Source: Microbacterium flavum | Lineage (GTDB): Bacteria; Actinomycetota; Actinomycetes; Actinomycetales; Microbacteriaceae | DNA: 64,000 bases | Assembly (NCBI RefSeq): GCF_018717645.1 | Contig: NZ_JAFLHG010000006.1 | Coordinates: 1 to 64,000 of the forward strand | Direction: 5' to 3' | Shown: positions 25,450 to 34,423 of the stretch, one piece after another | Layout of the letters: each line of letters starts with the position of its first letter | Numbering within the stretch: position 1 is the first letter of the stretch | The notes under the pieces: generated by a model | Databases searched by the model: none | The model's input: the letters and a program-made list of their open reading frames with translations, nothing else | What the model was told of the DNA's origin: nothing | Position numbers and translations under genes: made by a program

Positions 25450-26291
25450 CAGGGCCTCACCCTCGCCGGGAGCCACGCCAGCGGGTCCACCGCTTCGCCT
25501 CCGGTGCGGATCTCGAAGTGCAGGTGTGCGCCGAAGCTGCGTCCACTGTCCCCGACCCGGCCGACCAGTTGCCCCACCCGCACGGTCTGTCCCGGGGTCA
25601 GGGCGAGGGACCCTTCCCGCATGTGCGCGTACGCGCTTTCCACGACCTGCCCGTCGATCTCGTGCCGGATCACCACGTACACCCCGTACGCGCCGCCCTG
25701 CTCCGTCGCGGTGGTGACCACCCCGTCGGCGATCGCCTGGATCGGGGTGCCGATCCCGGGGGTCATGTCCAGTCCGGCATGGAAATTTGAGCAGGACGGG
25801 CATGGCGGGGTGCGGTACCCGAACGTGCTGCTGATCGGCACTCCCTCGGTGAACGGCCACTGCACCGCCGATGCCGGGTCGTTGGTGAACGTGTCCGCGG
25901 TGTGCGCGTACGACTCGGTCCCGACGGGGGCGGTCACCGCCACCGTGTAGTCCCCGCGCACCATCACCGTCCCGGTGACGGTGTCGGGGGTGGTGAACGA
26001 CTGGGCGCGCACCGGGGTGCGGGTCGCCTCGACGGCGAACACCGGCTCCGGCGTCAACGGGATCAGCAACGGCAGTCCGGCGATCGACGCGACCGGGAGC
26101 ATCACCGCGCCGGCGAGCATCCGGGATCGGGTGAGCGTGCGGCGCGGCGCGTGTCGAGGTGTCCGGGCGGCACGGGTGGGCCGACGGCGTCGATCGCGTC
26201 GCGTCTGGACGGGTGGGGAAGACAGGGCGGCTCTCGCCGCACGGCGCGTCCCGGTACCGGGAGTCGGGGTGGAGGGGGCGGGTTCGGGCAT
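25449..26291 (-). CDS. M23-family (LytM) metallopeptidase, secreted or membrane-anchored
   Basis: A 280-residue protein. Start at 26291 (MPEPAPSTPTPG) is chosen for AGGAAAG 8 bp upstream; a longer ORF begins at 26354. Residues 1-60 are very Arg/Pro/Thr-rich and cytoplasmic, a helix follows (about 58-80), then the peptidase domain with zinc ligands in FHAGLDMTPG and AHLHFEI, plus the flanking VGRVGDSG block. It likely trims peptidoglycan or is a LytM factor. An unusual CPSC pair precedes the first zinc ligand. First gene of the envelope operon, perhaps making room for envelope assemblies. Confidence 0.85.
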   Translation of the reverse strand: MPEPAPSTPTPGTGTRRAARAALSSPPVQTRRDRRRRPTRAARTPRHAPRRTLTRSRMLAGAVMLPVASIAGLPLLIPLTPEPVFAVEATRTPVRAQSFTTPDTVTGTVMVRGDYTVAVTAPVGTESYAHTADTFTNDPASAVQWPFTEGVPISSTFGYRTPPCPSCSNFHAGLDMTPGIGTPIQAIADGVVTTATEQGGAYGVYVVIRHEIDGQVVESAYAHMREGSLALTPGQTVRVGQLVGRVGDSGRSFGAHLHFEIRTGGEAVDPLAWLPARVRP

Positions 26292-26515
26292 ACAAAGACT
26301 TTCCTGGATGAGGGGGACGATGAAGGTGCGCACGGTCGCCGTCACACGGTCCAACCGGGAGCCGCGGCCCGGAGTGCACGGCGAGAATCCGGGATCGGAT
26401 CACCCATGGCGCTGCCGCAGACGGGTCGCGCTCGCCTGCGGGCCGCACATCGTGGACCGTCGGCGACATCACGCGCCAGCGGTGGCTCAGAGGGCGGGCG
26501 CGTGCGGCGTGTTGA

Positions 26516-26947
26516 TCAGGTGCGGCTGATCGACAAAACGATCAGGGAGGGCCGCAGAAGGGTCGACCTGGACGTGAACGTGGCCGACCTGCCGGGGAGG
26601 GATCGCAGCCATGCCAGCAGCGACATCCACCCGTCCCGGGCCGGGAGCACCAGGATGAGCAGGGTCAGCAACGCGAGCAGACACGTCACGGCAGCGACAG
26701 CATGAGACGTCCCGCAGACCGTCTCATCGCACGAGGGCGTCACCACCCCGCTGACCAGGACATCAGCGGCGGCATCGGGGGCCGCAACGACTGCGGAGGC
26801 GGACACGACAGTGCCCGCCTGGTCCTCTTCCAGACTCAGCGAGTGCATCGCGAGCAGCCCTGCGATGATCGCGGTCACCGCGGACAGGTAGAACCACAGG
26901 GCACGCCGGGACCCGAGTGCCCGCCGTCGCGCCACCACCTGGTTCAC
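26516..26947 (-). CDS. Small two-helix membrane protein, DUF6153-like, LSISRT C-terminus (copy 2)
   Basis: A 143-residue protein starting at the GTG at 26947 (GAGGAAGGG 9 bp upstream); the longer open frame to 27292 crosses the operators and is not coding. TM1 is about 17-33 (AVTAIIAGLLAMHSL), the loop has a cysteine pair CDETVC, TM2 is about 83-102 (AVTCLLALLTLLILVLP), and the tail ends RPSLIVLSISRT. A 6-5-6 CsoR box with -10 TATGCT lies 32 bp upstream. It is divergent from copy 3 and precedes the envelope operon by 224 bp. Met, His and Cys placement suggests metal handling; unproven. Confidence 0.72.
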   Translation of the reverse strand: MNQVVARRRALGSRRALWFYLSAVTAIIAGLLAMHSLSLEEDQAGTVVSASAVVAAPDAAADVLVSGVVTPSCDETVCGTSHAVAAVTCLLALLTLLILVLPARDGWMSLLAWLRSLPGRSATFTSRSTLLRPSLIVLSISRT

Positions 26948-26975
26948 CGTCGACGCCCCTTCCTCGATCACGCCC

Positions 26976-26995
26976 AGCATACCCCGGGCGGGTAG
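26976..26995 (-). promoter_or_regulatory. CsoR-type operator with -10 for LSISRT copy 2
   Basis: On the minus strand CTACCC-GCCCG-GGGTAT (one mismatch) runs into TATGCT (26981-26976). This has the same geometry as the csoR and oxidase boxes, pointing at the gene starting at 26947. Confidence 0.65.
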
Positions 26996-27022
26996 CCATC
27001 CCCGAAGCGATCCGCATCCTGG

Positions 27023-27042
27023 ATACCCCGGATGGGTATATG
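27023..27042 (+). promoter_or_regulatory. CsoR-type operator with -10 for LSISRT copy 3
   Basis: ATACCC-CGGAT-GGGTAT (27023-27039) is a perfect 6-5-6 box, and its right arm overlaps TATATG (27037-27042). It faces the gene starting at 27132. It is 27 bp from the opposite box, so each divergent gene has its own operator. Confidence 0.7.
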
Positions 27043-27131
27043 CTGACTGGTAGGGCCCGCTCCCGTGCGTGGTGTTCTGACCGTGTCGCGGGGGCAGGGC
27101 ACCGCTACCCTGGACGGGAAGGAGGTCGGTC

Positions 27132-27602
27132 GTGAACGTGATTCGCTCGCACGCGCGTCTGACCCCCGGGGTGCGCCGGTTCCTGCTGGCCGCTCCGATC
27201 GCCCTGGCGATCATCACCGGGCTGCTGTCCATGCACGTCCTGACCGGTTCCCACCAGCCCGCCCTGGCATCAGAGACCAGCGCGATGAGCACGCACAGCC
27301 AGGTAGGCTCCGCACCAGCCGCCGCCGACGATACGCCGATGACCGCAGCTGCGGCGGAGGGCGCTGGAGGGCATTGCCAGGACGGGTGCGGCAGCCCTGC
27401 GGGGATGCCGGATCACTCGATGCTGATGATGGTGTGCGTGCTGGCGCTGCTGGCCGCGGTGATCGTCCTGCTCGCCCCGACGTTCCGTGCCCTTCTCACA
27501 TACGCCGTAGACCGCTCGCGCTCCCATACCCGGACTCTGCTGGCCGGATTGCCGCATCCCCGCCCGCCTTCACTGCTTGTCCTGTCCATCAGTCGCACCT
27601 GA
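27132..27602 (+). CDS. Small two-helix membrane protein, DUF6153-like, LSISRT C-terminus (copy 3)
   Basis: A 156-residue protein, GTG start with GGAGG upstream. TM1 about 17-35 (APIALAIITGLLSMHVL), a Met/His-rich loop with the cysteine pair GHCQDGCG and MPDHSMLMM, TM2 about 98-118 (VCVLALLAAVIVLLAPTF), a basic tail ending PSLLVLSISRT. The Met-His-Cys loop is suited to copper. It shares TM1 pattern (xxGLLxMH) and C-terminus with copy 2. A hairpin terminator follows, then the DUF305 gene. CsoR-type control is predicted from the perfect box upstream. Confidence 0.75.
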   Translation: MNVIRSHARLTPGVRRFLLAAPIALAIITGLLSMHVLTGSHQPALASETSAMSTHSQVGSAPAAADDTPMTAAAAEGAGGHCQDGCGSPAGMPDHSMLMMVCVLALLAAVIVLLAPTFRALLTYAVDRSRSHTRTLLAGLPHPRPPSLLVLSISRT

Positions 27603-27613
27603 TTCCGCCTGAA

Positions 27614-27634
27614 CCCCGGCGACCCTTGCCGGGG
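27614..27634 (+). terminator. Hairpin after LSISRT copy 3
   Basis: CCCCGGC (27614-27620), loop GACCCTT, GCCGGGG (27628-27634), 12 bp past the stop. Seven GC pairs, no T-tract. Confidence 0.55.
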
Positions 27635-27701
27635 ATGCTGCACCCTGCCCTCCCGGGCACTGATCAGACCCTCACCGACTGACTAGACAAGGACACCCCT
27701 G

Positions 27702-28316
27702 ATGCGTTTTCGTACTCTCACGCTGACCGCCGGCGCGCTGGCCACCGTGCTCGTGCTCGCCGGTTGCGCCCCCACCGACGGCACCATGCCCGGCATGGAC
27801 CACGGACCCGGGGGGATGACCAGCACCGCCCCCTCCCAGTCCGCCGCCGCGTTCAACGCCGCGGACGAGATGTTCGTGACCATGATGATCCCGCACCACC
27901 AGCAGGCCATCGAGATGGCCGATCAGATCCTCGCGAAAGACGGCATCGACGAGCGAGTCGTCTCCCTCGCCGAGCAGATCAAGGCCGCACAGGACCCGGA
28001 GATCCAGACCATGAAGGGCTGGCTGGAGGAGTGGGGCGTCCCGTACGACGACTCCATGTCCGGGATGGACGGCATGGACATGGGCGGCGGGATGATGTCG
28101 GAGGACGACATGGCCGCTCTGGATGCCGCGACCGGGGTCGAGGCGACCCGCCTGTTCCTGAACGGCATGATCGCTCACCACCAGGGCGCCGTGACGATGG
28201 CGCAGTCGGTGCTCACCGACGGGCAGAACACGGACGTGGCCGCCCTCGCGCAGCAGATCATCGACGGGCAGACCGCCGAGATCACCGCGATGCAGGACAT
28301 CCTCGCCAGCCTCTGA
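27702..28316 (+). CDS. DUF305 metal-associated lipoprotein
   Basis: A 204-residue lipoprotein (lipobox LVLAGC, Cys about 22) of the DUF305 ferritin-like four-helix family. The repeated MIPHHQQAIEMAD and MIAHHQGAVTMAQ are the family's two HH motifs. Between them is a Met/Asp-rich stretch (SMSGMDGMDMGGGMMSEDD) and, after the lipobox, MPGMDHGPGG, both good Cu(I)/Cu(II) ligands. DUF305 proteins recur in copper islands of actinobacteria and probably bind copper at the membrane surface. Followed by a strong terminator. Confidence 0.85.
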   Translation: MRFRTLTLTAGALATVLVLAGCAPTDGTMPGMDHGPGGMTSTAPSQSAAAFNAADEMFVTMMIPHHQQAIEMADQILAKDGIDERVVSLAEQIKAAQDPEIQTMKGWLEEWGVPYDDSMSGMDGMDMGGGMMSEDDMAALDAATGVEATRLFLNGMIAHHQGAVTMAQSVLTDGQNTDVAALAQQIIDGQTAEITAMQDILASL

Positions 28317-28325
28317 CCCGGTACC

Positions 28326-28367
28326 CCTCGGACGGGACCCGCGCGCCGATGCCGGTCCCGTCCGAGG
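28326..28367 (+). terminator. Strong hairpin terminator after the DUF305 gene
   Basis: Perfect 14-bp arms CCTCGGACGGGACC (28326-28339) and GGTCCCGTCCGAGG (28354-28367) with a 14-nt loop, 9 bp after the stop. Confidence 0.7.
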
Positions 28368-28432
28368 CCCCACCCTCGACCCCTGTGCGGTCACCGGTAT
28401 CCGGCGTACCCGCACGGAAAGGCTCTCCGTTC

Positions 28433-29293
28433 ATGATCTCTCCCACCACCCGCAGACTGGCGATCACGGCCACCGTCACCGTCGCGCTGCTGCTCACGGG
28501 CTGCAGCACCACCCCTGCGGAGCCCGATGCCCCCGCGAGCACCGCGGCCGGGTTCGGGCATGTGCACGGCATCGTCGACGCCGGTGACGGCACCGTGCTG
28601 CTGGGCACCCACACCGGCCTGTACACGCTGGCCGGTGACGGTGCCGTCACCGGCCCGGTCGGTGGCATCGACCTGGACGCGATGGGACTGACCGCTACCG
28701 GTGACACCCTCTACGCGTCCGGGCACCCTGGCCCGTCCACCCCGGCGGAGCTCGGCGCCCCCAACCTCGGCATCATCCGCAGCCTCGACGCCGGCGCCTC
28801 GTGGGAACCGGTCGCGTTCACCGGGGAAGAGGACTTCCACGTCCTCACCGTCACCGGCGACGGCACCCTGTACGGGATCGGATCCTCCCGCCCGCTGCTG
28901 CGCACCAGCAGCGACGGCGGGCAGAGTTGGGCGGACGGTGCCGAGCTGCCCGCCGTCGACCTGGCCGCCGCGACCGACGGCACCCTGTACGCCGCCACCC
29001 AGGACGGGCTGCAGCACAGCACCGACGGTGGCGCCACCTTCACCCCGGCGCCGGACGCGCCAGTGCTGTACCTGGTGGAGACCGACCCAACTGGTGGGGT
29101 GGTCGGAGTGGACACCGACGGGACGTTGCGACGCCTAGTCGGCACCGGCTGGGAGAACGTCGACACCACCACGGGAACCGTCCAAGCCCTCGGGGTCACC
29201 GGGGACGGTGCGATCGTCCTGGTCGATGACCGCGGCGTGGTCTGGATCCGCGACACCACCGCCACCGTTCTCATCCCGGCGGCAACACCATGA
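28433..29293 (+). CDS. Beta-propeller lipoprotein (sialidase/photosystem-stability-like repeats)
   Basis: A 286-residue protein with a lipoprotein signal ([12 protein letters not shown], Cys about 23) and repeats of the BNR/Asp-box kind: [43 protein letters not shown]. This makes a six- or seven-bladed propeller without catalytic sialidase residues. The mature N-terminus starts [14 protein letters not shown]; the HVHG motif could bind metal. Such proteins accompany DUF305 and copper genes in actinobacteria with unknown role. Phosphoketolase follows 58 bp downstream. Confidence 0.7.
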   Translation: MISPTTRRLAITATVTVALLLTGCSTTPAEPDAPASTAAGFGHVHGIVDAGDGTVLLGTHTGLYTLAGDGAVTGPVGGIDLDAMGLTATGDTLYASGHPGPSTPAELGAPNLGIIRSLDAGASWEPVAFTGEEDFHVLTVTGDGTLYGIGSSRPLLRTSSDGGQSWADGAELPAVDLAAATDGTLYAATQDGLQHSTDGGATFTPAPDAPVLYLVETDPTGGVVGVDTDGTLRRLVGTGWENVDTTTGTVQALGVTGDGAIVLVDDRGVVWIRDTTATVLIPAATP

Positions 29294-29351
29294 CCCCCGT
29301 CATTCGCACCTGGCGCGACCCGAGCGGCCGCGGATTGGAAGGAGACCGACC

Positions 29352-31805
29352 ATGACCCCCACACCGGCACCCCCCGCGTGGGCGCACCGCACCACTGATG
29401 CCACCGTCGAGCAGTTGGCGGCGGTGGATGCGTGGTGGCGGGCGGCGAACTATCTGAGCATCGGCCAGATCTACCTGCAGGGTAACCCGCTGCTGCGCCA
29501 CCGCCTCAGCCGGGACGATATCAAGCCGCGGCTGCTGGGCCATTGGGGCACCACCCCGGGCCTGAACTTCCTCTACGCCCACCTGAACCGTGCCATCCGC
29601 GACCGCGACCTGAACACCCTGTACGTGACCGGGCCCGGGCACGGCGGACCCGGCATGGTCGCCAACGCCTACCTGGACGGCACCTACACCGAACGCTACC
29701 CGGGCATCGACCGCACCGAAGAGGGGCTGCGGGCGTTGTTCCGGCAGTTCTCCTTCCCGGGCGGGATCCCCTCGCACGCGTCCCCGGAAACGCCCGGGTC
29801 GATCAACGAGGGCGGCGAGCTCGGCTACTCCCTCGTGCACGCCTACGGGGCCGCGTTCGACAACCCCGACCTGCTGGTCGCCTGCGTGATCGGTGACGGG
29901 GAGGCGGAGACCGGGCCGCTGGCGACCGCGTGGCACGGCAACAAGTTCCTCAACCCCGCCCATGACGGGGTGGTGCTGCCGATCCTGCATCTGAACGGGT
30001 ACAAGATCGCCAACCCGACCGTGCTGTCGCGCATCCCCGAGGAGGAGCTTGTCGCGCTGCTGCGCGGCTACGGTCATCACCCCCACGTCGTCACTGTCGG
30101 CTTCGATGGGGAAACCCCGCGTGAGTCCCACGCGACGTTCGCGGCGGTGCTGGATGCGGTGCTGGATGAGATCGCGGACATCAAGGCCGCCGCGGCGGCC
30201 GGGACGCTGGAGGGGCGGCCGGCGTGGCCGGCGATCGTGCTGCGCAGCCCGAAGGGGTGGACCTGCCCGAAGATCATCGACGGTCTGCCGGTGGAGGGCA
30301 CCTGGCGGGCACACCAGGTGCCGCTCGCCGAGGTCCGCGACAATCCCGAGCACCTGCGGATCCTCGAGGACTGGCTGGCGTCCTACCGCCCGCACGAGCT
30401 GTTCGACGTGACCGGCGCCCCCCGCCCGGCCACGGTCGCGATCGCCCCGGACGGGGATCGGCGGATGAGCGCGAACCCGGCCGGCAACGGCGGACAACTC
30501 ACCGTCCCGCTGCGGCTCCCGGACTTCCACAAGCACGCCCACCCGGTCGACCCCGCCGCGCGCGGGGCGTCGACCGGCGAAGCGACCCGGACGTTGGGGG
30601 ATTGGCTGGCGGGGGTGATCCGGGACAATCCGGACAACTTCCGCATCTTCGGCCCGGACGAGACCGCCTCCAACCGACTCGCCCCACCCGTCTACTCGGC
30701 GACGGGCAAGCAGTGGAACGCGGCCGTGGAGCCCGTCGACGAGCACCTGGCCCCGACTGGGCGGGTGATGGAGGTGCTCAGCGAGCACCAGTGCCAGGGC
30801 TGGCTCGAGGGCTACGTCCTGACCGGCCGGCATGGGCTGTTCAACTGCTACGAGGCGTTCACCCACATCGTCGACTCGATGTTCAACCAGCACGCCAAAT
30901 GGCTGGAAGCGGCCCGGGAGGTGTCGTGGCGGGACCCGATCCCGAGCTTCAACTACCTGCTCTCCAGCCATGTCTGGCGGCAGGACCACAACGGGTTCTC
31001 TCACCAGGACCCCGGGTTCATCGACCTCGCCCTGAACAAGAGCCCCGACATCGTCCGCGTCTACCTGCCGTTCGACGCGAACACGCTGCTGTCCACCTAC
31101 GACCACTGCCTGCGCTCGGCCGGGTACATCAACGTCGTCGTCGCCGGGAAGCAGCCCGCCCCGCAGTGGCTGACGATGGACGAGGCGATCGAGCACTGCA
31201 CCCGCGGGCTGGGCATCCTGCCGTGGGCGGGCACGGAAACCGAGGGCACGGAGCCGGATGTGGTGCTCGCCGCCGCCGGCGACGTCCCCACCCTCGAGAC
31301 CCTCGCCGCCGCGGCGCTGCTGCGCGAGCACATCCCCGATCTGAGAGTGCGGGTGGTGAACGTGGTCGACCTGACCCGGCTGCAATCCGAGGACCAGCAC
31401 CCGCACGGTCTCCCGGACCGGGAGTTCGATGCGATCTTCACCCCCAACAAGCCGGTGATCTTCGCCTACCACGGCTACCCGTGGCTGATCCACCGACTCA
31501 CCTACAACCGCGCCGGACACCAGAACCTGCACGTGCACGGCTTCCAGGAGCGCGGCACCACCACGACCCCGTTCGACATGGTCATGCTCAACGACCTCGA
31601 CCGGTACCGGCTGGCGATCGACGTCCTCGACCACGTCCCGGGCCTCGCCGCCCGCCACGCGGAGCTGCGGCAGGAGCTGCAGGACGCCCGCCTGCATGCC
31701 CGCGCCCACACCCGTGAGCACGGCACCGACATCCCCGCCGTCGCCGACTGGCACTGGCCCCACCCCGACACCACCGACCCCACCATCCGGAAGGAACCGA
31801 AATGA
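29352..31805 (+). CDS. xfp: Phosphoketolase (xylulose-5-P/fructose-6-P)
   Basis: An 817-residue TPP enzyme splitting xylulose 5-phosphate or fructose 6-phosphate into acetyl phosphate and a triose or tetrose phosphate. Signatures: [19 protein letters not shown], the TPP/Mg site [46 protein letters not shown], all intact and full length. It is an unusual passenger among metal genes. It overlaps the CPD-type ATPase start by 4 bp (ATGA), so the two are co-translated. Possible reason (inference): it gives an ATP/acetyl-P route that avoids GAPDH, a known copper-sensitive enzyme. A type II GAPDH remnant is also in the island. Confidence 0.92.
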   Translation: MTPTPAPPAWAHRTTDATVEQLAAVDAWWRAANYLSIGQIYLQGNPLLRHRLSRDDIKPRLLGHWGTTPGLNFLYAHLNRAIRDRDLNTLYVTGPGHGGPGMVANAYLDGTYTERYPGIDRTEEGLRALFRQFSFPGGIPSHASPETPGSINEGGELGYSLVHAYGAAFDNPDLLVACVIGDGEAETGPLATAWHGNKFLNPAHDGVVLPILHLNGYKIANPTVLSRIPEEELVALLRGYGHHPHVVTVGFDGETPRESHATFAAVLDAVLDEIADIKAAAAAGTLEGRPAWPAIVLRSPKGWTCPKIIDGLPVEGTWRAHQVPLAEVRDNPEHLRILEDWLASYRPHELFDVTGAPRPATVAIAPDGDRRMSANPAGNGGQLTVPLRLPDFHKHAHPVDPAARGASTGEATRTLGDWLAGVIRDNPDNFRIFGPDETASNRLAPPVYSATGKQWNAAVEPVDEHLAPTGRVMEVLSEHQCQGWLEGYVLTGRHGLFNCYEAFTHIVDSMFNQHAKWLEAAREVSWRDPIPSFNYLLSSHVWRQDHNGFSHQDPGFIDLALNKSPDIVRVYLPFDANTLLSTYDHCLRSAGYINVVVAGKQPAPQWLTMDEAIEHCTRGLGILPWAGTETEGTEPDVVLAAAGDVPTLETLAAAALLREHIPDLRVRVVNVVDLTRLQSEDQHPHGLPDREFDAIFTPNKPVIFAYHGYPWLIHRLTYNRAGHQNLHVHGFQERGTTTTPFDMVMLNDLDRYRLAIDVLDHVPGLAARHAELRQELQDARLHARAHTREHGTDIPAVADWHWPHPDTTDPTIRKEPK

Positions 31806-34423
31806 GTGACACCAGAACCGTGACCCTGCAGGTCAGCGGCATGATCCGCGCGACCTCCAAGAACGTCACCGAAGCCCACCTGAGCCGACAACCCGGGGTG
31901 ATCGCCGTGGACGCGAACCCGGTCTCGCAGACCGCGACCGTCACCTACGACCCCGAGACCACCTCGGTCGCGCACCTGCAGCAGTGGGTCATCGACTGCG
32001 GGTATCACTGCGCCGGCCAGTCCGTCCCCGACCATATCTGCGACCCCGCGCACGACCCGCACGACGAGGGTGCGCACGACCACAGCGCCCACCACGGCCC
32101 CGCAGCTGAGGGCGCACAAGAACCGCACGCGAGTCACGACGCGCACGAGGGCCACACGGATGCCACGGGTCACGCCAGCCACGCGGGCCATAAGGGTCCT
32201 GCGGGCTATCACGACGACCCCGTCCACGACCACGCCGCTGGCCACGACCACACGCACGCCCCGTCGGCGACGGCGGATGACGGTGAGCATGCCGGTCACC
32301 ACGTCGAGCACGCCGGTCACACCGCGGCCGCGGGTGGGCACGATCATGGTGCAGCGTCGGGTCACAGTGCGCAGGAGATGATGGGCCACGGTGGGCATCA
32401 CGGCGGGATGTCGATGGACGCGATGATCCGCGACATGCGCAACCGGTTCCTGGTCGCGCTGATCCTGTCGATCCCGATCACCCTGTGGTCTCCGATCGGG
32501 CGGGAGGTGATCGGATTCGAGGTGCCGGCACCGTTCGGGCTGCGCGATGACGTGTTCATGCTGATCCTGTCGCTGCCGGTGATCTTCTACTCGGCGTGGA
32601 TCTTCTTCGACGGCGCCTACCGGGCGCTGCGCGCGAAGACCCTCGACATGATGGTGCTCGTCGCAGTCGGTGTCGGCGCCGGCTGGCTGTACTCCCTCGC
32701 GGTCACCCTCACCGGCGGCGGTGAAGTGTTCTACGAAGCCGCCACGGTGCTTGCCACCTTCGTGCTGCTGGGGCATTGGGTGGAGATGCGCGCCCGCGGC
32801 GGCGCGAACGACGCCATCCGCACCCTCCTGGAGCTCGCACCCTCGCAGGCGGTCGTGATCCGTGACGGGCAGGAGGTCGAGATCCCCACCAGCGAGGTCG
32901 TCCCGGGGGATCTGATGCTGGTGCGGCCGGGGGCCAAGATCCCCACCGACGGTGTCGTGGAATCCGGAGAGTCCGAGGTGGACGAGTCGATGGTCACCGG
33001 CGAGTCCATGCCGGTGGACAAAGCGCCCGGGTCGGAGGTGATCGGAGCGACCGTGAACACCGTCGGCACCCTCCGCGTCACAGCCACCAAAGTCGGCTCG
33101 GACACGGCGTTGGCGCAGATCGTGAAGCTCGTGCAGGAGGCGCAGAACTCCAAAGCCCCCGGGCAGCGCCTCGCCGACCGGGCAGCGTTCTGGCTCGTCC
33201 TGGTCGCCCTGATCGGCGGCACCCTCACCTTCCTGGTGTGGCTGCTCGCCGGCGCTGCAATCCCGATGGCGATCCTGTTCGCTATCACCGTCGTCGTCAT
33301 CACCTGCCCCGACGCGCTCGGCCTCGCCACCCCGACGGCGATCATGGTCGGCACCGGGCTCGGCGCGAAACGGGGCGTGTTGTTCAAGAACGCCTCCGGG
33401 ATCGAAACCGCCGCCCACATCGACACGGTCGTGTTCGACAAGACCGGCACCCTCACCAAGGGGGAGCCGGAGGTCACCGACTACATCCCCGTCGGCGGCG
33501 ACGAGCTCGAGACTCTCTCCCTCGCGGTCGCGTTGGAGCGGGAATCCGAGCATCCTCTGGCGAAAGCGATCGTGAATTACGCCGACGCCCGCGACATCCC
33601 CCGTCGCACCGCGACCGCGTTCCGAAACGTCACCGGGCAGGGCGCGATCGCCACCGTCGACGGTCGACAGGTCGTCCTCGGCAACCCGCGCCTTCTCACC
33701 GGGGAGGGGATCGACATCAGCGGGGTGCAGGCCGCTCAGCAGGACCTGGCTGGGTCCGGCCGCACCGCGATCCTGTTCGCCGTGGACGGGCAAGTCGCCG
33801 GGATCATCGGTCTCGCCGACGCACCCCGGGACACCGCAAAGACCGCGATCGACGCTCTCCACGAGCAGGGCGTCGAGGTCGCAATGCTCACCGGGGACAA
33901 CAAGCCCACCGCCGACCGGATCGCCGCTCTCCTCGGCATCGACACCGTGATCGCGGATGTGCTCCCCGAGGACAAGTCCGCGAAGGTCGCCGAGCTGCAG
34001 AAGGCGGGCAAGAAGGTCGCGATGGTCGGCGACGGCGTCAACGACGCCCCCGCCCTCGCCCAGGCCGACCTCGGCATCGCGATCGGCGCCGGCACCGACG
34101 TCGCCATCGAGACCGCCGACGTGGTCCTGATGCGCTCGGACCCGCTCGACGTTGCGATCGCACTCAAGATCGGCAAGGGCACACTGCGAAAGATGCGGCA
34201 GAACCTGGGCTGGGCCATCGGATACAACGCCGCCGCCCTCCCCATCGCCGCTGGCGTGTTCTATCCGGCGTTCGGGATCATGCTGTCCCCGGAGATCGCC
34301 GCCCTGTCGATGTCCGGTTCCTCCGTGATCGTCGCCGTCAACGCCCTCCTCCTCAAGCGGCTCCGCCTGCCCGCCCAGGCGCCCGCTGCGACGACCATGC
34401 AGAAGGAGCCCGAACATGCCTGA
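31802..34423 (+). CDS. CopB-like P1B ATPase with a CPD transmembrane motif and degenerate HMA
   Basis: An 873-residue heavy-metal pump. Residues 1-72 have an HMA fold, but the metal loop is GMIRATSKN, with no CxxC. Residues 75-200 are an extreme His/Asp/Ala-rich linker. Then follow the membrane domain, [21 protein letters not shown] (about 501-503), DKTGTLTKG (Asp about 547), [25 protein letters not shown] and a helix-8 [18 protein letters not shown] close to the P1B-3 (CPH) group. Asp replaces the second Cys or His of the transport site, so metal preference may differ (harder or Cu(II)-like). Full length otherwise. Coupled to phosphoketolase upstream and the Tat oxidase downstream. Confidence 0.88.
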   Translation: MSDTRTVTLQVSGMIRATSKNVTEAHLSRQPGVIAVDANPVSQTATVTYDPETTSVAHLQQWVIDCGYHCAGQSVPDHICDPAHDPHDEGAHDHSAHHGPAAEGAQEPHASHDAHEGHTDATGHASHAGHKGPAGYHDDPVHDHAAGHDHTHAPSATADDGEHAGHHVEHAGHTAAAGGHDHGAASGHSAQEMMGHGGHHGGMSMDAMIRDMRNRFLVALILSIPITLWSPIGREVIGFEVPAPFGLRDDVFMLILSLPVIFYSAWIFFDGAYRALRAKTLDMMVLVAVGVGAGWLYSLAVTLTGGGEVFYEAATVLATFVLLGHWVEMRARGGANDAIRTLLELAPSQAVVIRDGQEVEIPTSEVVPGDLMLVRPGAKIPTDGVVESGESEVDESMVTGESMPVDKAPGSEVIGATVNTVGTLRVTATKVGSDTALAQIVKLVQEAQNSKAPGQRLADRAAFWLVLVALIGGTLTFLVWLLAGAAIPMAILFAITVVVITCPDALGLATPTAIMVGTGLGAKRGVLFKNASGIETAAHIDTVVFDKTGTLTKGEPEVTDYIPVGGDELETLSLAVALERESEHPLAKAIVNYADARDIPRRTATAFRNVTGQGAIATVDGRQVVLGNPRLLTGEGIDISGVQAAQQDLAGSGRTAILFAVDGQVAGIIGLADAPRDTAKTAIDALHEQGVEVAMLTGDNKPTADRIAALLGIDTVIADVLPEDKSAKVAELQKAGKKVAMVGDGVNDAPALAQADLGIAIGAGTDVAIETADVVLMRSDPLDVAIALKIGKGTLRKMRQNLGWAIGYNAAALPIAAGVFYPAFGIMLSPEIAALSMSGSSVIVAVNALLLKRLRLPAQAPAATTMQKEPEHA

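Noticed and set aside
26948..27292. N-terminal extension of LSISRT copy 2
   Set aside because: It would cover both operators and the divergent promoter; the GTG at 26947 has a strong Shine-Dalgarno sequence and fits the family length.
29271..31763. An 830-codon open frame on the minus strand
   Set aside because: It lies wholly opposite phosphoketolase, which has all family motifs.
31980..32400. A His/Asp-rich repetitive stretch considered as a tandem DNA repeat
   Set aside because: The repetition is at protein level (metal-binding linker of an ATPase) and no regular DNA unit is kept.
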